Shown: positions 25,432-35,700, numbered from the stretch's first letter. The stretch is 64,000 nt of DNA from JBKCUI01 sp052161625 (GCA_052161625.1 CP197412.1), one strand, 5' to 3'. Notes: generated from the letters alone by a model not told the origin. Translations and numbers: made by a program.

Positions 25432-25723
25432 TCGGTTGCTGGTTTTCAGCCGCGGTCGTTCAAATGCCCAGGTAGGTTAATGAGACAATAAGAAGATGGC
25501 GATAACGATCGCTATCGAAGAAAGATTTTGCTTGGCCGCTCGTTTGGGGTGGTCGAGCGGAGTGGTGTGACCCGGCAGTGGTTACGCCGTTTTTTTGGCA
25601 CATGGCTGGTTCAGCAATGGATCGGTCACATAGCCAGGAGATTGGTTGGTACCGGACGGTACAGGCGTTGCTTGTGCTTGGAGGGTAGTTGATCATTCGT
25701 CAGTACTGGCGCAAGGTTTTCGA

Positions 25724-26308
25724 GTGAACAGTTCCGCATCAACCACTACTGAATCTCCCGACGCATCCGAGATGCGTTGGTACATATTGAAGGTTCAGTT
25801 CAATCGCGAAGACACGATTCGCGAGGCATTGGAGAAGCGAATTCGCTTGTCCAATATGCAAACTTCGTTCGGGGAGATTCTTGTCCCCACCGAGGATGTT
25901 GTGGAGTTTACGCGAGCCGGTAAGCGCCGCGTGGTAAAGAGAAAGCTTTACCCTGGATACTTGGTGATCCGCATGATCATCAACGACGACACATGGTTCC
26001 TGGTCCGCGAGACCACCGGTGTTGGAGACTTCACAGGGTCTGCAGGCAAACCGACGCCCATGAGCGATGCGGATGTCGAGCGGATCTTGAAGCTTGCGTA
26101 TCCAGATGCTGACGAAGAGCAAGCTCCCAAGACGGCCATCCCGTTCAAGCCTGGCGATCGCGTTCGAGTGAAGGAAGGGAACTTCCAGAGTCTCGAGGGT
26201 GATGTCGATCGTATCGATGAAGCAAACGGCCGTGTTACGGTGATCATTAATATTTTTGGTCGCAGTACCCCAGTCGTTTTGGATCACTGGCAAATCGAGT
26301 CGCTCTAG
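25724..26308 (+). CDS. nusG: Transcription termination/antitermination protein NusG
   Basis: NusG binds RNA polymerase and couples it to Rho or the ribosome. The NGN domain starts at MRWYILKVQFNREDTIREAL, and the C-terminal KOW domain reads FKPGDRVRVKEGNFQSLEGD and onward to DHWQIESL. GTG 25724 with AAGG nine bases upstream is preferred, giving 194 residues; ATG 25772 would begin exactly at the NGN domain and is a valid alternative, and a longer frame to 25646 is unlikely. There are 292 bases between secE and this start without another gene; a T-rich stretch at about 25590 has only a weak stem. Confidence 0.94.
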   Translation: MNSSASTTTESPDASEMRWYILKVQFNREDTIREALEKRIRLSNMQTSFGEILVPTEDVVEFTRAGKRRVVKRKLYPGYLVIRMIINDDTWFLVRETTGVGDFTGSAGKPTPMSDADVERILKLAYPDADEEQAPKTAIPFKPGDRVRVKEGNFQSLEGDVDRIDEANGRVTVIINIFGRSTPVVLDHWQIESL

Positions 26309-26533
26309 AAATGATACTCCCGGTGCTTGGAGCGATACCAGGCTAAGGAGATTCCTTTTAGATGCAGTCGCTGTCGGTGGTGCGGCATCTCCTGCAGCAG
26401 TCCCTCGCAAATGGTTTTTCCAGTGCAGGGAGGGATCGGTTTGCTGAGTGGGTAGTCGAAAGCGAATCGGCAGCAATTTTCACATGGATCATCACGTTTC
26501 AGTTTAGACAAACGACACAAGGTTCACGGACAC

Positions 26534-26959
26534 ATGGCCAAGCAAGTCGTCGGAAAAGCGGCATTTCAGGTGCCTGGGGGCAAAGCGACCCCGGCTCCAC
26601 CTGTGGGTACCTCTCTCGGTAAGTTCGGTATTAACTTGGGGCAGTTCGTCTCCCAGTTCAACGATCGAACGCGAGAGTTCAATGGGACTCCCATTCCTGT
26701 TGTGGTGACGGTTTATTCCGACCGCAGCTTTGAGTTTATTACCAAAAGTCCTCCAGCCTCCGCGTTGTTAAAGATGGCAGCGGGAATCGCCAGCGGTTCC
26801 GGTGAGCCTCACAAAGTGAAGGTTGGAAAAGTATCTCGCGAACAAGTCGACGATATCTGCAAAAAGAAAATGGCAGACTTGAACGCGCGGGACCTGGAGC
26901 ATGCTCGACGCATGATCGAGGGGACGGCCCGAAGCATGGGTATTGAGATCGTAGGGTAA
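26534..26959 (+). CDS. rplK: 50S ribosomal protein L11
   Basis: The 141-residue L11 protein of the GTPase-associated centre. The N-terminal domain shows GKATPAPPVGTSLGKFGINL, with the Pro-rich helix bound by thiostrepton-type antibiotics, and the C-terminal rRNA-binding domain reads DLNARDLEHARRMIEGTARSMGI. Length and order (nusG, rplK, rplA) are canonical. A 225-base leader precedes it, with several possible hairpins but no element I can name. Confidence 0.97.
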   Translation: MAKQVVGKAAFQVPGGKATPAPPVGTSLGKFGINLGQFVSQFNDRTREFNGTPIPVVVTVYSDRSFEFITKSPPASALLKMAAGIASGSGEPHKVKVGKVSREQVDDICKKKMADLNARDLEHARRMIEGTARSMGIEIVG

Positions 26960-26979
26960 GCAGAGGAGCAAGCAAGAGA

Positions 26980-27660
26980 ATGGTGAAAGCAACCAAAGCA
27001 ATGAAGGCAATGCTTGCCAAGACACCGGGTAAACAGCCGGTACCTTTGCAGCAAGCGGTAGAACTGCTCAAGCAGTTCGGCGGTCGGAAGTTCGATCAAA
27101 CGGTCGAAATCCACATGAATTTGGGCATTGACCCAGCTCAAGCCGATCAGATCGTTCGGGGTTCGGTGGTTCTCCCTCACGGCATTGGAAAAATCCAACG
27201 CGTGGTGGTCTTCGCCAAGGGTGACTTGGCCAAGGTCGCGGAGGAAGCTGGTGCCGATGCGGTGGGTGCAGAAGAGTTGTCGAAGCGAATCAAAGATGGT
27301 TGGCTCGACTTTGATGTCTGCATCGCGACACCGGACATGATGGGTATGGTCGGTCCTCTCGGAAAGGTACTCGGTCCTCGCGGATTGATGCCTTCGCCTC
27401 GAGCCGGAACGGTCACCACCGATGTGGCTCGGGTCGTCAAAGAATACAAGGCGGGTAAGGTTGAGTTCCGAAACGATAAGGGTGCCAATGTGCACGCCGT
27501 CGTCGGCAAGATGAGTTTCGATGCTGCGAAGTTGGCAGAGAACCTTTCGGCATTCATCTCGTTCGTGCAGTCGCTCAAGCCGAACGCCTGCAAAGGAACG
27601 TACATCAAGTCGATCGCGATCTGTGCGACGATGTCTCCCAGCATCCGCGTATCTGCCTAG
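26980..27660 (+). CDS. rplA: 50S ribosomal protein L1
   Basis: The 226-residue L1 stalk protein. Characteristic segments are FDQTVEIHMNLGIDPAQADQ, then VVLPHGIGK, MGMVGPLGKVLGPRGLMPSP and the closing GTYIKSIAICATMSPSIRV. In other bacteria L1 binds its own mRNA to repress the L11 operon. It starts 20 bases after rplK, and AGAGGAGCAAG precedes the ATG as a good Shine-Dalgarno. Confidence 0.97.
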   Translation: MVKATKAMKAMLAKTPGKQPVPLQQAVELLKQFGGRKFDQTVEIHMNLGIDPAQADQIVRGSVVLPHGIGKIQRVVVFAKGDLAKVAEEAGADAVGAEELSKRIKDGWLDFDVCIATPDMMGMVGPLGKVLGPRGLMPSPRAGTVTTDVARVVKEYKAGKVEFRNDKGANVHAVVGKMSFDAAKLAENLSAFISFVQSLKPNACKGTYIKSIAICATMSPSIRVSA

Positions 27661-27671
27661 GAAAGGTTGTC

Positions 27672-28205
27672 ATGAGTAAAGTTGTTAAAAAGCTTGTCTC
27701 ACGCGATATCGCAGCGCGGCTCAAAGGAGTCAACGATGCGATGGTCGTCAACATCGTCGGGATGACCGGCGAAGAGAACTTTAATATTCGCAAGACATTG
27801 CGAGAGCAAGGTATCGGTATCATGGTGGTCAAGCGAACGCTTGCTGCTCGTGCTACCGAAGGTACCACGCTCCGTCCTGCTTTCGATGATCTGGCTGGAA
27901 GCGTCGCGGTGATTTGGGGATGCGAGGATTTTGTTGCGTTGACCCGCAGCATTACCAAGCTCATCAACTCCGGACAGTTCCCTAAGTTGGAGATCAAAGG
28001 CGGGGTAATGGATGGTGAGGCCCTCACCGCTGACCAAGTGAAGAAGGTTAGCAAATGGCCGAGCCGACAAGAACAGATTTCTATTCTGGTTGGACAGATC
28101 TTGTCACCGGGAGCGACGCTCTCCGGTCAATTGGTCGGTCCGGCTCGAATGATCGCTGGTCAGGTCAAGAAGATGATCGAGAACCAGGAGGGAGCCAGCG
28201 AATAA
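27672..28205 (+). CDS. rplJ: 50S ribosomal protein L10
   Basis: A 177-residue protein that anchors L7/L12 dimers to the ribosome base. The N-terminal part (MSKVVKKLVSRDIAARLKGV) and the middle (VVKRTLAARA, AVIWGCEDF) match L10, and the C-terminal helix binding L12 is IAGQVKKMIENQEG. Only 11 bases separate it from rplA, so there is no long leader of the type that carries L10 autoregulation in E. coli. GAAAGG precedes the start. Confidence 0.96.
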   Translation: MSKVVKKLVSRDIAARLKGVNDAMVVNIVGMTGEENFNIRKTLREQGIGIMVVKRTLAARATEGTTLRPAFDDLAGSVAVIWGCEDFVALTRSITKLINSGQFPKLEIKGGVMDGEALTADQVKKVSKWPSRQEQISILVGQILSPGATLSGQLVGPARMIAGQVKKMIENQEGASE

Positions 28206-28305
28206 TCGCTTGCTCGAACCATCGTACGTGGGTGAACAGCCGGTTCCAATTTCTCGCCGGTGAGTTTCGTTAGTTAGTTCTTTCCAATTTGAGGATTAGT
28301 GAATT

Positions 28306-28710
28306 ATGTCCGAGTCGGCAACCGCTTTCGCGGAAGAGATCAAGACCCTGGGCGAGAAGATCGTCGGCCTGACGCTCAAGCAAGCCAAGGAATTGAGTGA
28401 CTATTTGAAGGAAGTTCACGGCATCGAAGCTGCTGCTGGCGGCGCCGTTGTCATGGCTGCACCTGCAGAAGGCGGAGCACCTGCCGCCGCTGTTGAACAA
28501 ACCGAATTCGACGTCGTTATGACTTCGTTCGGCGACAAGAAGCTGGACGTCGTGAAGGTTGTTAAGAACCTCACCGGCCTCTCGCTCATGGACGCCAAGA
28601 AGTTGGTCGAAGGCGTTCCTGCCAAGATCAAAGAGCAAGTTTCGAAGGAAGATGCCGAGAAGGTCAAGGCAGAACTTACCGAAGCTGGCGCCACCGTCGA
28701 ACTCAAGTAA
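28306..28710 (+). CDS. rplL: 50S ribosomal protein L7/L12
   Basis: The 134-residue stalk protein that recruits translational GTPases. The N-terminal dimerisation helices (FAEEIKTLGEKIVGLTLKQA), an Ala/Gly hinge (AAAGGAVVMAAPAEGGAPAA) and the C-terminal domain (EFDVVMTSFGDKKLDVVKVV, then LMDAKKLVEGVPAKIKE, AGATVELK) are all in order. The strong codon bias fits high expression. It is followed by a terminator and not by rpoB. Confidence 0.97.
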   Translation: MSESATAFAEEIKTLGEKIVGLTLKQAKELSDYLKEVHGIEAAAGGAVVMAAPAEGGAPAAAVEQTEFDVVMTSFGDKKLDVVKVVKNLTGLSLMDAKKLVEGVPAKIKEQVSKEDAEKVKAELTEAGATVELK

Positions 28711-28753
28711 GGTCTGGCTCCAAACTGGAGCCTGCTTACCCCAAAAATGCAAG

Positions 28754-28788
28754 AAAGCCTGTAGAGTCTCTACAGGCTTTTTTCTTTT
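28754..28788 (+). terminator. Rho-independent terminator of the ribosomal protein operon
   Basis: AAAGCCTGTAGA (28754-28765) pairs perfectly with TCTACAGGCTTT (28769-28780), with a 3-base loop and a long T-rich tail (TTTTTTCTTTT). It lies 44 bases after rplL and is the strongest terminator in the window. Confidence 0.95.
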
Positions 28789-28800
28789 AACCCCCCATCG

Positions 28801-29130
28801 TCGAACGCTTTCCTCTTTTTGTCCTGAAAGGACTCGAGCCATTAGCCGGGGGTTGAGCGTATGCGATACCCCCGGTGGATTCCCCAAGGATTGAGCGTCC
28901 CGACGGGATGCAAGCCGCCCGCCGCATCCCCTTCGCGTTCTTCATCGAGATACTTTCTATCGCAAGCAGGAACGCCAATCTTGTTCGAGGCATGGCATTT
29001 CTTTAATCCCTTCGGGATAAGAGAGGCCGTGCTGGGTTACCGGGGGTATCGCTTGCGCTCAACCCCCGGCTACAAGCTTTGATCCTTTCAGGATCGATTG
29101 CCCAAGCGAGCGACCGCTCCTTAAGCGATG
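28801..29130. repeat. Dispersed palindromic repeat, copy A (long form)
   Basis: The block starts with a short palindrome, GTCCTGAAAGGAC (28821-28833), and ends with GATCCTTTCAGGATC (29081-29095). Inside are two 30-base elements, 28846-28875 and 29040-29069, which are near-perfect reverse complements of each other, and each has its own CCGGGGGT/ACCCCCGG stem. About 165 bases lie between them, including AATCCCTTCGGGATAAGAG. The left and right flanks match copy B at 38623-38750. There is no protein-coding sequence; the apparent small frames across it end in the same artificial peptide in both copies. Confidence 0.85.
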
Positions 29131-29259
29131 CTCTCACGAGGAGCTCCTCCGCCACCCAATACACCGGAACCCCTGGTCAAGTTCAGACTTGAAGCAAAGA
29201 AGACCCTGTCGAACAGTCGTCCTCGACTGTTTCTGCGCCGAGTACCACCGTTCGATCGA
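29131..29259. other. Intergenic end of the DUF885 gene with small hairpin
   Basis: AACAGTCG (29212-29219) pairs with CGACTGTT (29224-29231) over a 4-base loop, 28 bases past the stop of the minus-strand DUF885 gene. No U-run follows, so it is a weak terminator candidate. A 16-base stretch at 29209-29224 is repeated exactly at 38623-38638, at the edge of repeat copy B. Confidence 0.5.
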
Positions 29260-31026
29260 CTACTTCACCAATTCCGGGAGGTATTTCACGGGCAAGGTGC
29301 CGTGGGAGAGGACTTCCTCGTGGTACTTCCCTAAGTCGAAGGCATCGCCGCGTGCGCGCTGGACTTGCTGTCGCAATCTGTAGAAGGCAGTGCGACCCAC
29401 GAAGTAGGTGGACAGCTGGCACGAACTTTGTTTGGCTCGCTGAACTTTCCCAACCGCCTCCCCCGTCGTCTGAAAACCCCGATCTACAAGGAGCGCGAGT
29501 GCCTCCTCGTCGGTCATCTCCGTGCAGTGCATCCGATAGTCGAGGATCGCATTGAGGACTGCCCGAATGTAAAACTTGAGCTGATGAAGCCGGAGCGATA
29601 AGTCTCCCTCCCCGTACCCTTGATCCAACATCATTTGCTCGGTGTACACGGCCCAACCTTCGGCAAAGACTCCCGAGTAAAGGACCTTGCGAACCAGCGA
29701 TTGCGACCGGTTGCTATAGTCCAATTGCACATAGTGCCCCGGGTAAGCTTCGTGAATGGTCAAGATCTGAAGCATGGCCGAGTTGTATTCCTGCAAGAAT
29801 GCTTCTTTTCGTTCGTCAGGCCATTCCGAGGGAGGTGGCGAAATGGCGTACAAACTCTTCGAGCTTGGATCCAAGGGTGGGGCTGGATTCAAGTAGGCTA
29901 CGGAAAAGCCTCGTTGGAATTCAGGCATCAGAATGATGTCGCATTGATCGGGATTCGGAAGGGTAAGTATCTTCTTGTCTTCGATAAAGTCCTGGATGCG
30001 CTGCACAGTCGCTCTTGCATCGTCGACCAATGTCCCTTCGGTGCCATGGGACTTACCTAGCTCCTTCAGGACAAGCCGAATGGTATCTCTTTTGCCTGCT
30101 TCATCCTCCGGTGGGAGCGTTTTGTTTGGGAAGAGGGAGCTCCAAAGCTGTTTGGCGACGTAGTACATTTCTTGCTCCACGCGGGTCGCCTCCGATTCCG
30201 CCGTCTCGATGACGTCTTGGGAGGTGAGGCCTGCATCCAATTCCATCGCCAGTTTCTCGGCAAATTTTTCCTTGCCGATCCTCCATTCGCCAGTCGATCG
30301 GGAGAGGACATCCTTCTCCAAATAGATTTTGAATTCCTTCAACGCAGCGGCGGCCGCCCGAGCCGGCGACGCGAGCGAGCTCACTTGCGGAGATTCGTCC
30401 GCTAATTCAAAGATTTCTCGTTCGTAAAAGGCGATCGCACCCTCCGTTCGTTTGATCGCGATCTCGGTGAGCACCTTTGGTGGATTCTGGATCGATTGTT
30501 TGGCAGCCGCGATGACTTGGGGTACGAACCCCATACGCGAGGCGGCGTTGGCAATATTGCGGTGCTTGGGCAAGGATGATTGGGTAAAGAGTCCGAAAAC
30601 GCTGTCGGAGCAGTAGGTCAAGTAGACGCGAGGATCGTTGGCGAAATCATCCATTTGGGTCGATTGCCAGATCCGGTATTTGAGATAGTTCTGCCATATC
30701 TCCAGGTCGATCTGCTCGTTGCGAGTTAGCTGTTTCCCTTGAAACTTCGTTTTCAATTCGGCGAGTACCGATTGATCGCGCTCTCGATCCGCTTCCCGAG
30801 CGGACGGAGAGAGATCATCCATCAACCCGTCGTAATCCCGCTTCCCTAATTGCGACGCAAAGACCGGGTGGCGTTTGCATTCCTCGTCAAGCCATTCCCG
30901 AAAGGCACTATCGACCGATTGCAGGCCCGTCGCAGATTGTCCCAAGACCCACGAAGTGGTCGTCGTAAGAAATAAAAAGACCGAAGCAAAAAGGGTTAGG
31001 TGCAGCAAGTTGTTCTTTTTTGTCAT
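29260..31026 (-). CDS. DUF885-family metallopeptidase-like protein, exported
   Basis: A 588-residue protein with a signal peptide (LTLFASVFLFLTTTTSWVLGQ). The DUF885 domain fills the rest, with the zinc-type motif HEAYPGHY (425-432) and a downstream GVFAEGWAVYTEQMM carrying the likely third ligand Glu. These features resemble gluzincin peptidases; some bacterial DUF885 proteins cleave peptides, but most are uncharacterised. ATG 31026 is the only sensible start. A sulfatase gene lies 27 bases upstream on the same strand, so both may share a transcript. Confidence 0.85.
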   Translation of the reverse strand: MTKKNNLLHLTLFASVFLFLTTTTSWVLGQSATGLQSVDSAFREWLDEECKRHPVFASQLGKRDYDGLMDDLSPSAREADRERDQSVLAELKTKFQGKQLTRNEQIDLEIWQNYLKYRIWQSTQMDDFANDPRVYLTYCSDSVFGLFTQSSLPKHRNIANAASRMGFVPQVIAAAKQSIQNPPKVLTEIAIKRTEGAIAFYEREIFELADESPQVSSLASPARAAAAALKEFKIYLEKDVLSRSTGEWRIGKEKFAEKLAMELDAGLTSQDVIETAESEATRVEQEMYYVAKQLWSSLFPNKTLPPEDEAGKRDTIRLVLKELGKSHGTEGTLVDDARATVQRIQDFIEDKKILTLPNPDQCDIILMPEFQRGFSVAYLNPAPPLDPSSKSLYAISPPPSEWPDERKEAFLQEYNSAMLQILTIHEAYPGHYVQLDYSNRSQSLVRKVLYSGVFAEGWAVYTEQMMLDQGYGEGDLSLRLHQLKFYIRAVLNAILDYRMHCTEMTDEEALALLVDRGFQTTGEAVGKVQRAKQSSCQLSTYFVGRTAFYRLRQQVQRARGDAFDLGKYHEEVLSHGTLPVKYLPELVK

Positions 31027-31053
31027 GGTGATTGGTCAAGGGTCGATTCAAGT

Positions 31054-32535
31054 TTACTTCGAGTTAAGAGGATTGGTTGGTTTCGCAGCGGGCGAGTTGG
31101 GTGTGTCGGTGTGCGCGTTCTCGCCTGGAACGGTGGAAGTGGGATCGGAGAGTAGTCGCGGGTCGTTAAAGACCTGTTTCGTGTCTCCTTGCTCTTGCAT
31201 CCATTGCTGCAGTTTTCCTTTCAAGTCAGCGAGGGTTTCTGCGTGGGTGGGATTGGGGGCGAGGTTGATCGTTTCCCATGGATCCGAGGGAAGGTGGTAG
31301 AGTTCCCATTCCGGGCGTTCGTGGTAGCGGCGTACAGTCGCGGCTGCTTGCTCGTCCATTTTGGCTTTCTCGAACCAAGAGATCCAGTATCGCCCGCCAT
31401 CGCGAGCCAGTGCTTTGTCGATGTGCGTGGTGTGTGCGAATTCCGGATGCAGGTTCCAGATGAGTTTCCACTCGTCGGTTCGGATACTTCGAATGGGATA
31501 GACGTTCATCTTTCCGTCCCCGCTATGGGTGGTGAAGATTTCTTTGCGATGCGGGCGATCTGGTTGCCGCAGTACGGTTGCAAAGGATTTGCCGTCCCAC
31601 TCGGATTGGGGAGCGCCCCCAGCCAAGTCGATGAGGGTTGGAAGAAGATCGATCCATTGGACCATGGCTTGGGTGCGTGCCTTCTCCGGCACCACACTTG
31701 GCCACGAGACGATCAACGGCACGCGGATTCCCTCGTCATACAAATTCCATTTGCCAAATGGCCATTGGGCTCCATGGTCGCTGGTGTATAGGAAGGCGGT
31801 GGAATCTTTGGGAAGTAGCTCGTCGACCGCGTCCATGACTTCTCCTAATCGTCGATCCGCTTCGGTCACATCGGAATAGTATCGGCTGCGAAAATTCCTG
31901 GTTTCTGGTGTGTCGATGTGCGTCGGGGGAAGGTTTAGAGAGCGAGGTTGGTATCCTCGGTTTTCGGGCCAGGGAACGTGGGGTTCGTGTGTTCCGACGA
32001 AAAGGCAAAGAGGTTTGTTTGCATCGCGGGCTCTCAAAAAAGAGCGAACGGTTTCGATGTCATGCTTTTCTTCGAAGAGATCGAAGCCGTGGCGCGCGAC
32101 ATCCGTTTTACCGTGGGCGACCTTTCCGAAGGCCGCGGTCTCGTAACCGAGTGCTTTCAGGACCTTCGGCAGAGAGAGGACATCGTCTCGTTTGTAACTG
32201 TGGTTCGCTTCGGCGCCGTTCCTGGCGGGCATGCGGCCGGTAAGCATTGCGGTCCGGCTCGGGGCGCACGCGGGGCTGGCGATGAAGGCTTGTTCAAATA
32301 GCAGTCCCCGTTGTGCGAGTCGCATCAGATGGGGCGTGCGAACATCGGTAGCACCGTAGGGCTCGGAATCCCGTTGCGAATGGTCATCAGATAGGAAAAC
32401 GACGAAGTTGGGTTTGGCCGCGCGCGCGAAGGGAGCGGTGACTCCCCCTAAACAGAGAGCGAAGCTCATGGCAATCCAAACCAAACCGCGCCGCAATTTT
32501 ACTTGGGTATGGAACAAGTGATAGGTAGATCGCAT
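31054..32535 (-). CDS. Type I sulfatase (heparan N-sulfatase-like)
   Basis: A 493-residue exported sulfatase. ATG 32535 is preferred to 32550 because AAGGA lies 7 bases ahead and it begins a plain signal peptide (to about residue 39, ..FARAA). Metal-site residues appear in NFVVFLSDDHSQ. The signature CAPSR (Cys90) is the Cys that is converted to formylglycine, followed by TAMLTGRMPARNG. Later blocks AAFGKVAHGK and YTSDHGAQWPFGKWNLYDEG resemble heparan-N-sulfatase/N-sulfoglucosamine types. It should release sulfate from polysaccharides; the exact substrate is unknown. The C-terminus is a Pro/Thr/Asn tail. It is divergent from the acetylesterase-NHL gene. Confidence 0.9.
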   Translation of the reverse strand: MRSTYHLFHTQVKLRRGLVWIAMSFALCLGGVTAPFARAAKPNFVVFLSDDHSQRDSEPYGATDVRTPHLMRLAQRGLLFEQAFIASPACAPSRTAMLTGRMPARNGAEANHSYKRDDVLSLPKVLKALGYETAAFGKVAHGKTDVARHGFDLFEEKHDIETVRSFLRARDANKPLCLFVGTHEPHVPWPENRGYQPRSLNLPPTHIDTPETRNFRSRYYSDVTEADRRLGEVMDAVDELLPKDSTAFLYTSDHGAQWPFGKWNLYDEGIRVPLIVSWPSVVPEKARTQAMVQWIDLLPTLIDLAGGAPQSEWDGKSFATVLRQPDRPHRKEIFTTHSGDGKMNVYPIRSIRTDEWKLIWNLHPEFAHTTHIDKALARDGGRYWISWFEKAKMDEQAAATVRRYHERPEWELYHLPSDPWETINLAPNPTHAETLADLKGKLQQWMQEQGDTKQVFNDPRLLSDPTSTVPGENAHTDTPNSPAAKPTNPLNSK

Positions 32536-32758
32536 CGATCGTTCCTTCATTAGGTTTATGCGTTGTTGACCTTTCCGCCGCAATCGGCCAGATGAGAATT
32601 CTAGCACTCGATTCGGTTGGGGAGGCCGGGATTGCTGACAGGAGGAACCGTTTGGGCTCGTTGTCGTGCCCGCGGTCGGCATTTGGCTTGGTTATACTAA
32701 AACTCTAGAGTCTAAAACCCTGTGTCGAAGCCGTCGTCTAACTCCTTTTTTGCTCTCG

Positions 32759-35700
32759 ATGATGAAATCGTTTACCACCACTCTCTCCGTTTTGGTACGT
32801 CTGCTGAAGTGCATCGCCATGTTGGGAGCGGCATGGAGCGTGGGAGGATTCCACGAAGCACATGCTCAGCCATTGAAGATTTTTATCTTAGCGGGGCAAT
32901 CCAACATGCAGGGGCACGCGCATGTTCGGACCTTGGAGCATTTGAAGATTTCCCCCGATGCGAAGCCACTGCGCGACTTGATCGAGTCCGCAGATGGAGC
33001 CCCCAAGGTTTGCGAGCGCGTTTGGATTTCCTCGCTGGGAAGCGCCGAGAGCGAGAAGACAGGATTGCTATCGGTCGGTTATGGCGCGAACCAAAACGGT
33101 CCGAAATTGGGACCGGAATACACGTTCGGATTGAGGATGGAGCAGGAGCTCGAGGGTCCCGTCTTGATCATCAAAACCGCTTGGGGGGGGAAGAGTTTGC
33201 ACACGGACTTTCGGCCCCCTAGCGCAGGAGCTTATTCGTTTCCTCCAGAGCAGTTGGCCAATTTTCAAAAGCAGGGGAAAGACATCCCTGCCATTCGAGC
33301 TGAGAAAGAAAATGGGACAGGGGTTTATTATCGAATGATGATCGAGCACGTGAAGCATGTGCTTTCGGATATTCCGCGTGTCGTCCCGGGTTATCGACCT
33401 GAGCAAGGATATGAGCTTGCGGGCTTCGTGTGGTTTCAAGGATGGAACGACATGGTCGACACAGGAGCGTATCCGAACCGGGATAAGCCAGGTGGCTACG
33501 ATGCTTACAGCGAGACCTTAGCCCATTTCATTCGAGATGTGAGGACCGATCTCCACTCACCGAAGCTGCCGTTTGTGATCGGCGTTTTGGGGGTTGGGGG
33601 CCCGACGGAACTTTATGGACCGGATGAACAGAGATACAAAGCGACGCACAATCATTTTCGGGATGCGATGGCCGCACCTGCGAAGTTGCCCGAGTTTCAA
33701 AACAATGTCGTGGCCCTCCGAACAGAAGCGTTTTGGGATAAAGAACTTTCGGATGCCAAAGCCAAGGAGAATCGAACTCGCCAGCGAGCGAAGGAGCTGG
33801 CCAAAGAGCGGAAGCTCGCCGCCCAGGAGGAGCGGAAACTTGCGGACGAGATGGTGCTGCAGGAACTTACGGAACGGGATCGAGAGATCGTTGTCAAAGG
33901 GATCTCGAATTTGGAGTTCCACTACCTAGGTTCCGCCAAGATCTTAGGTGGGATCGGAGTCGGTTTTGCGGATGCGATGCTCGGGATGCTCCAATCGAAA
34001 AAGCCTCTTGTGAGTGTTTCGCAGAAGTATCCGGTGACTACTGAGAACTGGACGATTGAGACAATCGCAGGAACTGGTGAGCAAGGCCATAGCGGGGACG
34101 GAGGGCCTGCCCTGTTGGCCAAATTGGATAATCCGTTCGGCGTCATTCGAGGGCCGGATCATGCGATTTGGTTTTGCGAATACACAGGGCAACGCATCAG
34201 GCGGATCCTTCCTGATGGAACCATACAAACCATTGCAGGATCAGGCAAGAAGGGATACACGGGAGATGGAGGTCCTGCGACCGAAGCCACTTTTAACCTC
34301 CCGCACGAGATCCGATTCGATTCGAAAGGGGATCTTTATATCGTCGACATGGCCAACCATGTCGTGCGTAAAATCGAGATGCGGTCTGGCATCATTTCCA
34401 CCATCGCGGGCACAGGGGCTCCAGGCTATTCGGGGGATGGCGGATTGGCGACCCAGGCGCAGTTGAAGCAACCGCACAGCATTCAGTTCGGCCCTGATGG
34501 CGATCTCTTTATTTGCGATATCGGCAATCATGTGATACGGCGAGTCCATCGCGAATCCGGTGAGATCACGACCTTTGCTGGGACAGGAAAAGCGGGGCCT
34601 ACGCCTGACGGTGCTCCTATCGTGGGTACTCCGCTGAAGGGGCCCCGTTCCATTGACTTTGATCGTCATGGAGACATGTGGTTGGCGACGCGCGAAGGGA
34701 ATCAGGTTTTCCGGTTCCATAGGAAAACCGGTACGATTCAACACATGGCAGGGACGGGTGAGAGCGGTTTCGACGGGAACGGCGGACCTGCGAAGCAAGC
34801 GAAGTTAAAGGGGCCGAAAGGGATTGCCATTGATGCGGATGGCAATGTTTGGCTGGCGGACACAGAAAGCCATTCGGTGCGCCGCATTCGATCGGATGAT
34901 GGAGTACTGGAGTTGGTCGCGGGGACTGGGGAAAAAGGGGATGGTCCCGACGGCGATCCGATGCAGTGCCGGCTGGCGAGGCTGCACGGAATCTTTGTCG
35001 ATTACGATGGTTCCGTATGGATCGGTGACAGCGAGACCCACCGGATCCGCGTTTTGAGGAGACAGGTGCAGCCGAGTGTTCCGAGTAAGAATCAGGTGAT
35101 CGAGCTGGTGGCGGGGGGGAAACGAGACGAAGTGGACATTCCCGCGAAGGAAGCGAAGCTGCGCGAGCCCTTTGGTTTGGATTGGGGAGCCGACGGGACA
35201 GCGTGGGTCATTGAGATGGCTGGCGGTAATCGCTTATTGAGCATCGATCCGGATGGAGTTCTCAGGCATCGAGCGGGCAAGTTGGAACCTGGGTTTTCCG
35301 GGGATGGTGGCGATGGTTTGAAGGCTCAGTTTCAGGGCCCGCATAACTTGAGCATGGCTCCCTCGGGGCGGCTTTATATCGCGGATACTTGGAATGGTCG
35401 GATTCGAACCTTTGACCCCAGAGTGGGGATCGTGGATAGTCTAGTCGGGTACACGGTGCCGCTGGAGCAATCGAAGAGAAATGGCCCCTACTGCGCGACC
35501 ATCGACTTCACCGGTCGCTACTTGTTCGTCGCAGACTTGATGCAGGTTTTGCGAATTGATTGTCGAGATGGGGGAGTGGAGGTCGTGGCTGGCAATGGAA
35601 GGAAAGGGATTCCGAACGATGGGGCGCTCGCGACCGAATCGCCGCTTGTGGATCCACGGGCAGCTGCGCCGGATCGTTTCGGGAATGTTTATGTGCTGGA

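Noticed and set aside
25585..25605. Terminator between secE and nusG
   Set aside because: There is a T7 run, but the stem before it has only about four pairs; too weak to call.
28861..29082. Small protein ending in YRLRSTPGYKL
   Set aside because: The same ending occurs in repeat copy B in another frame context; it is translation of the palindromic repeat.
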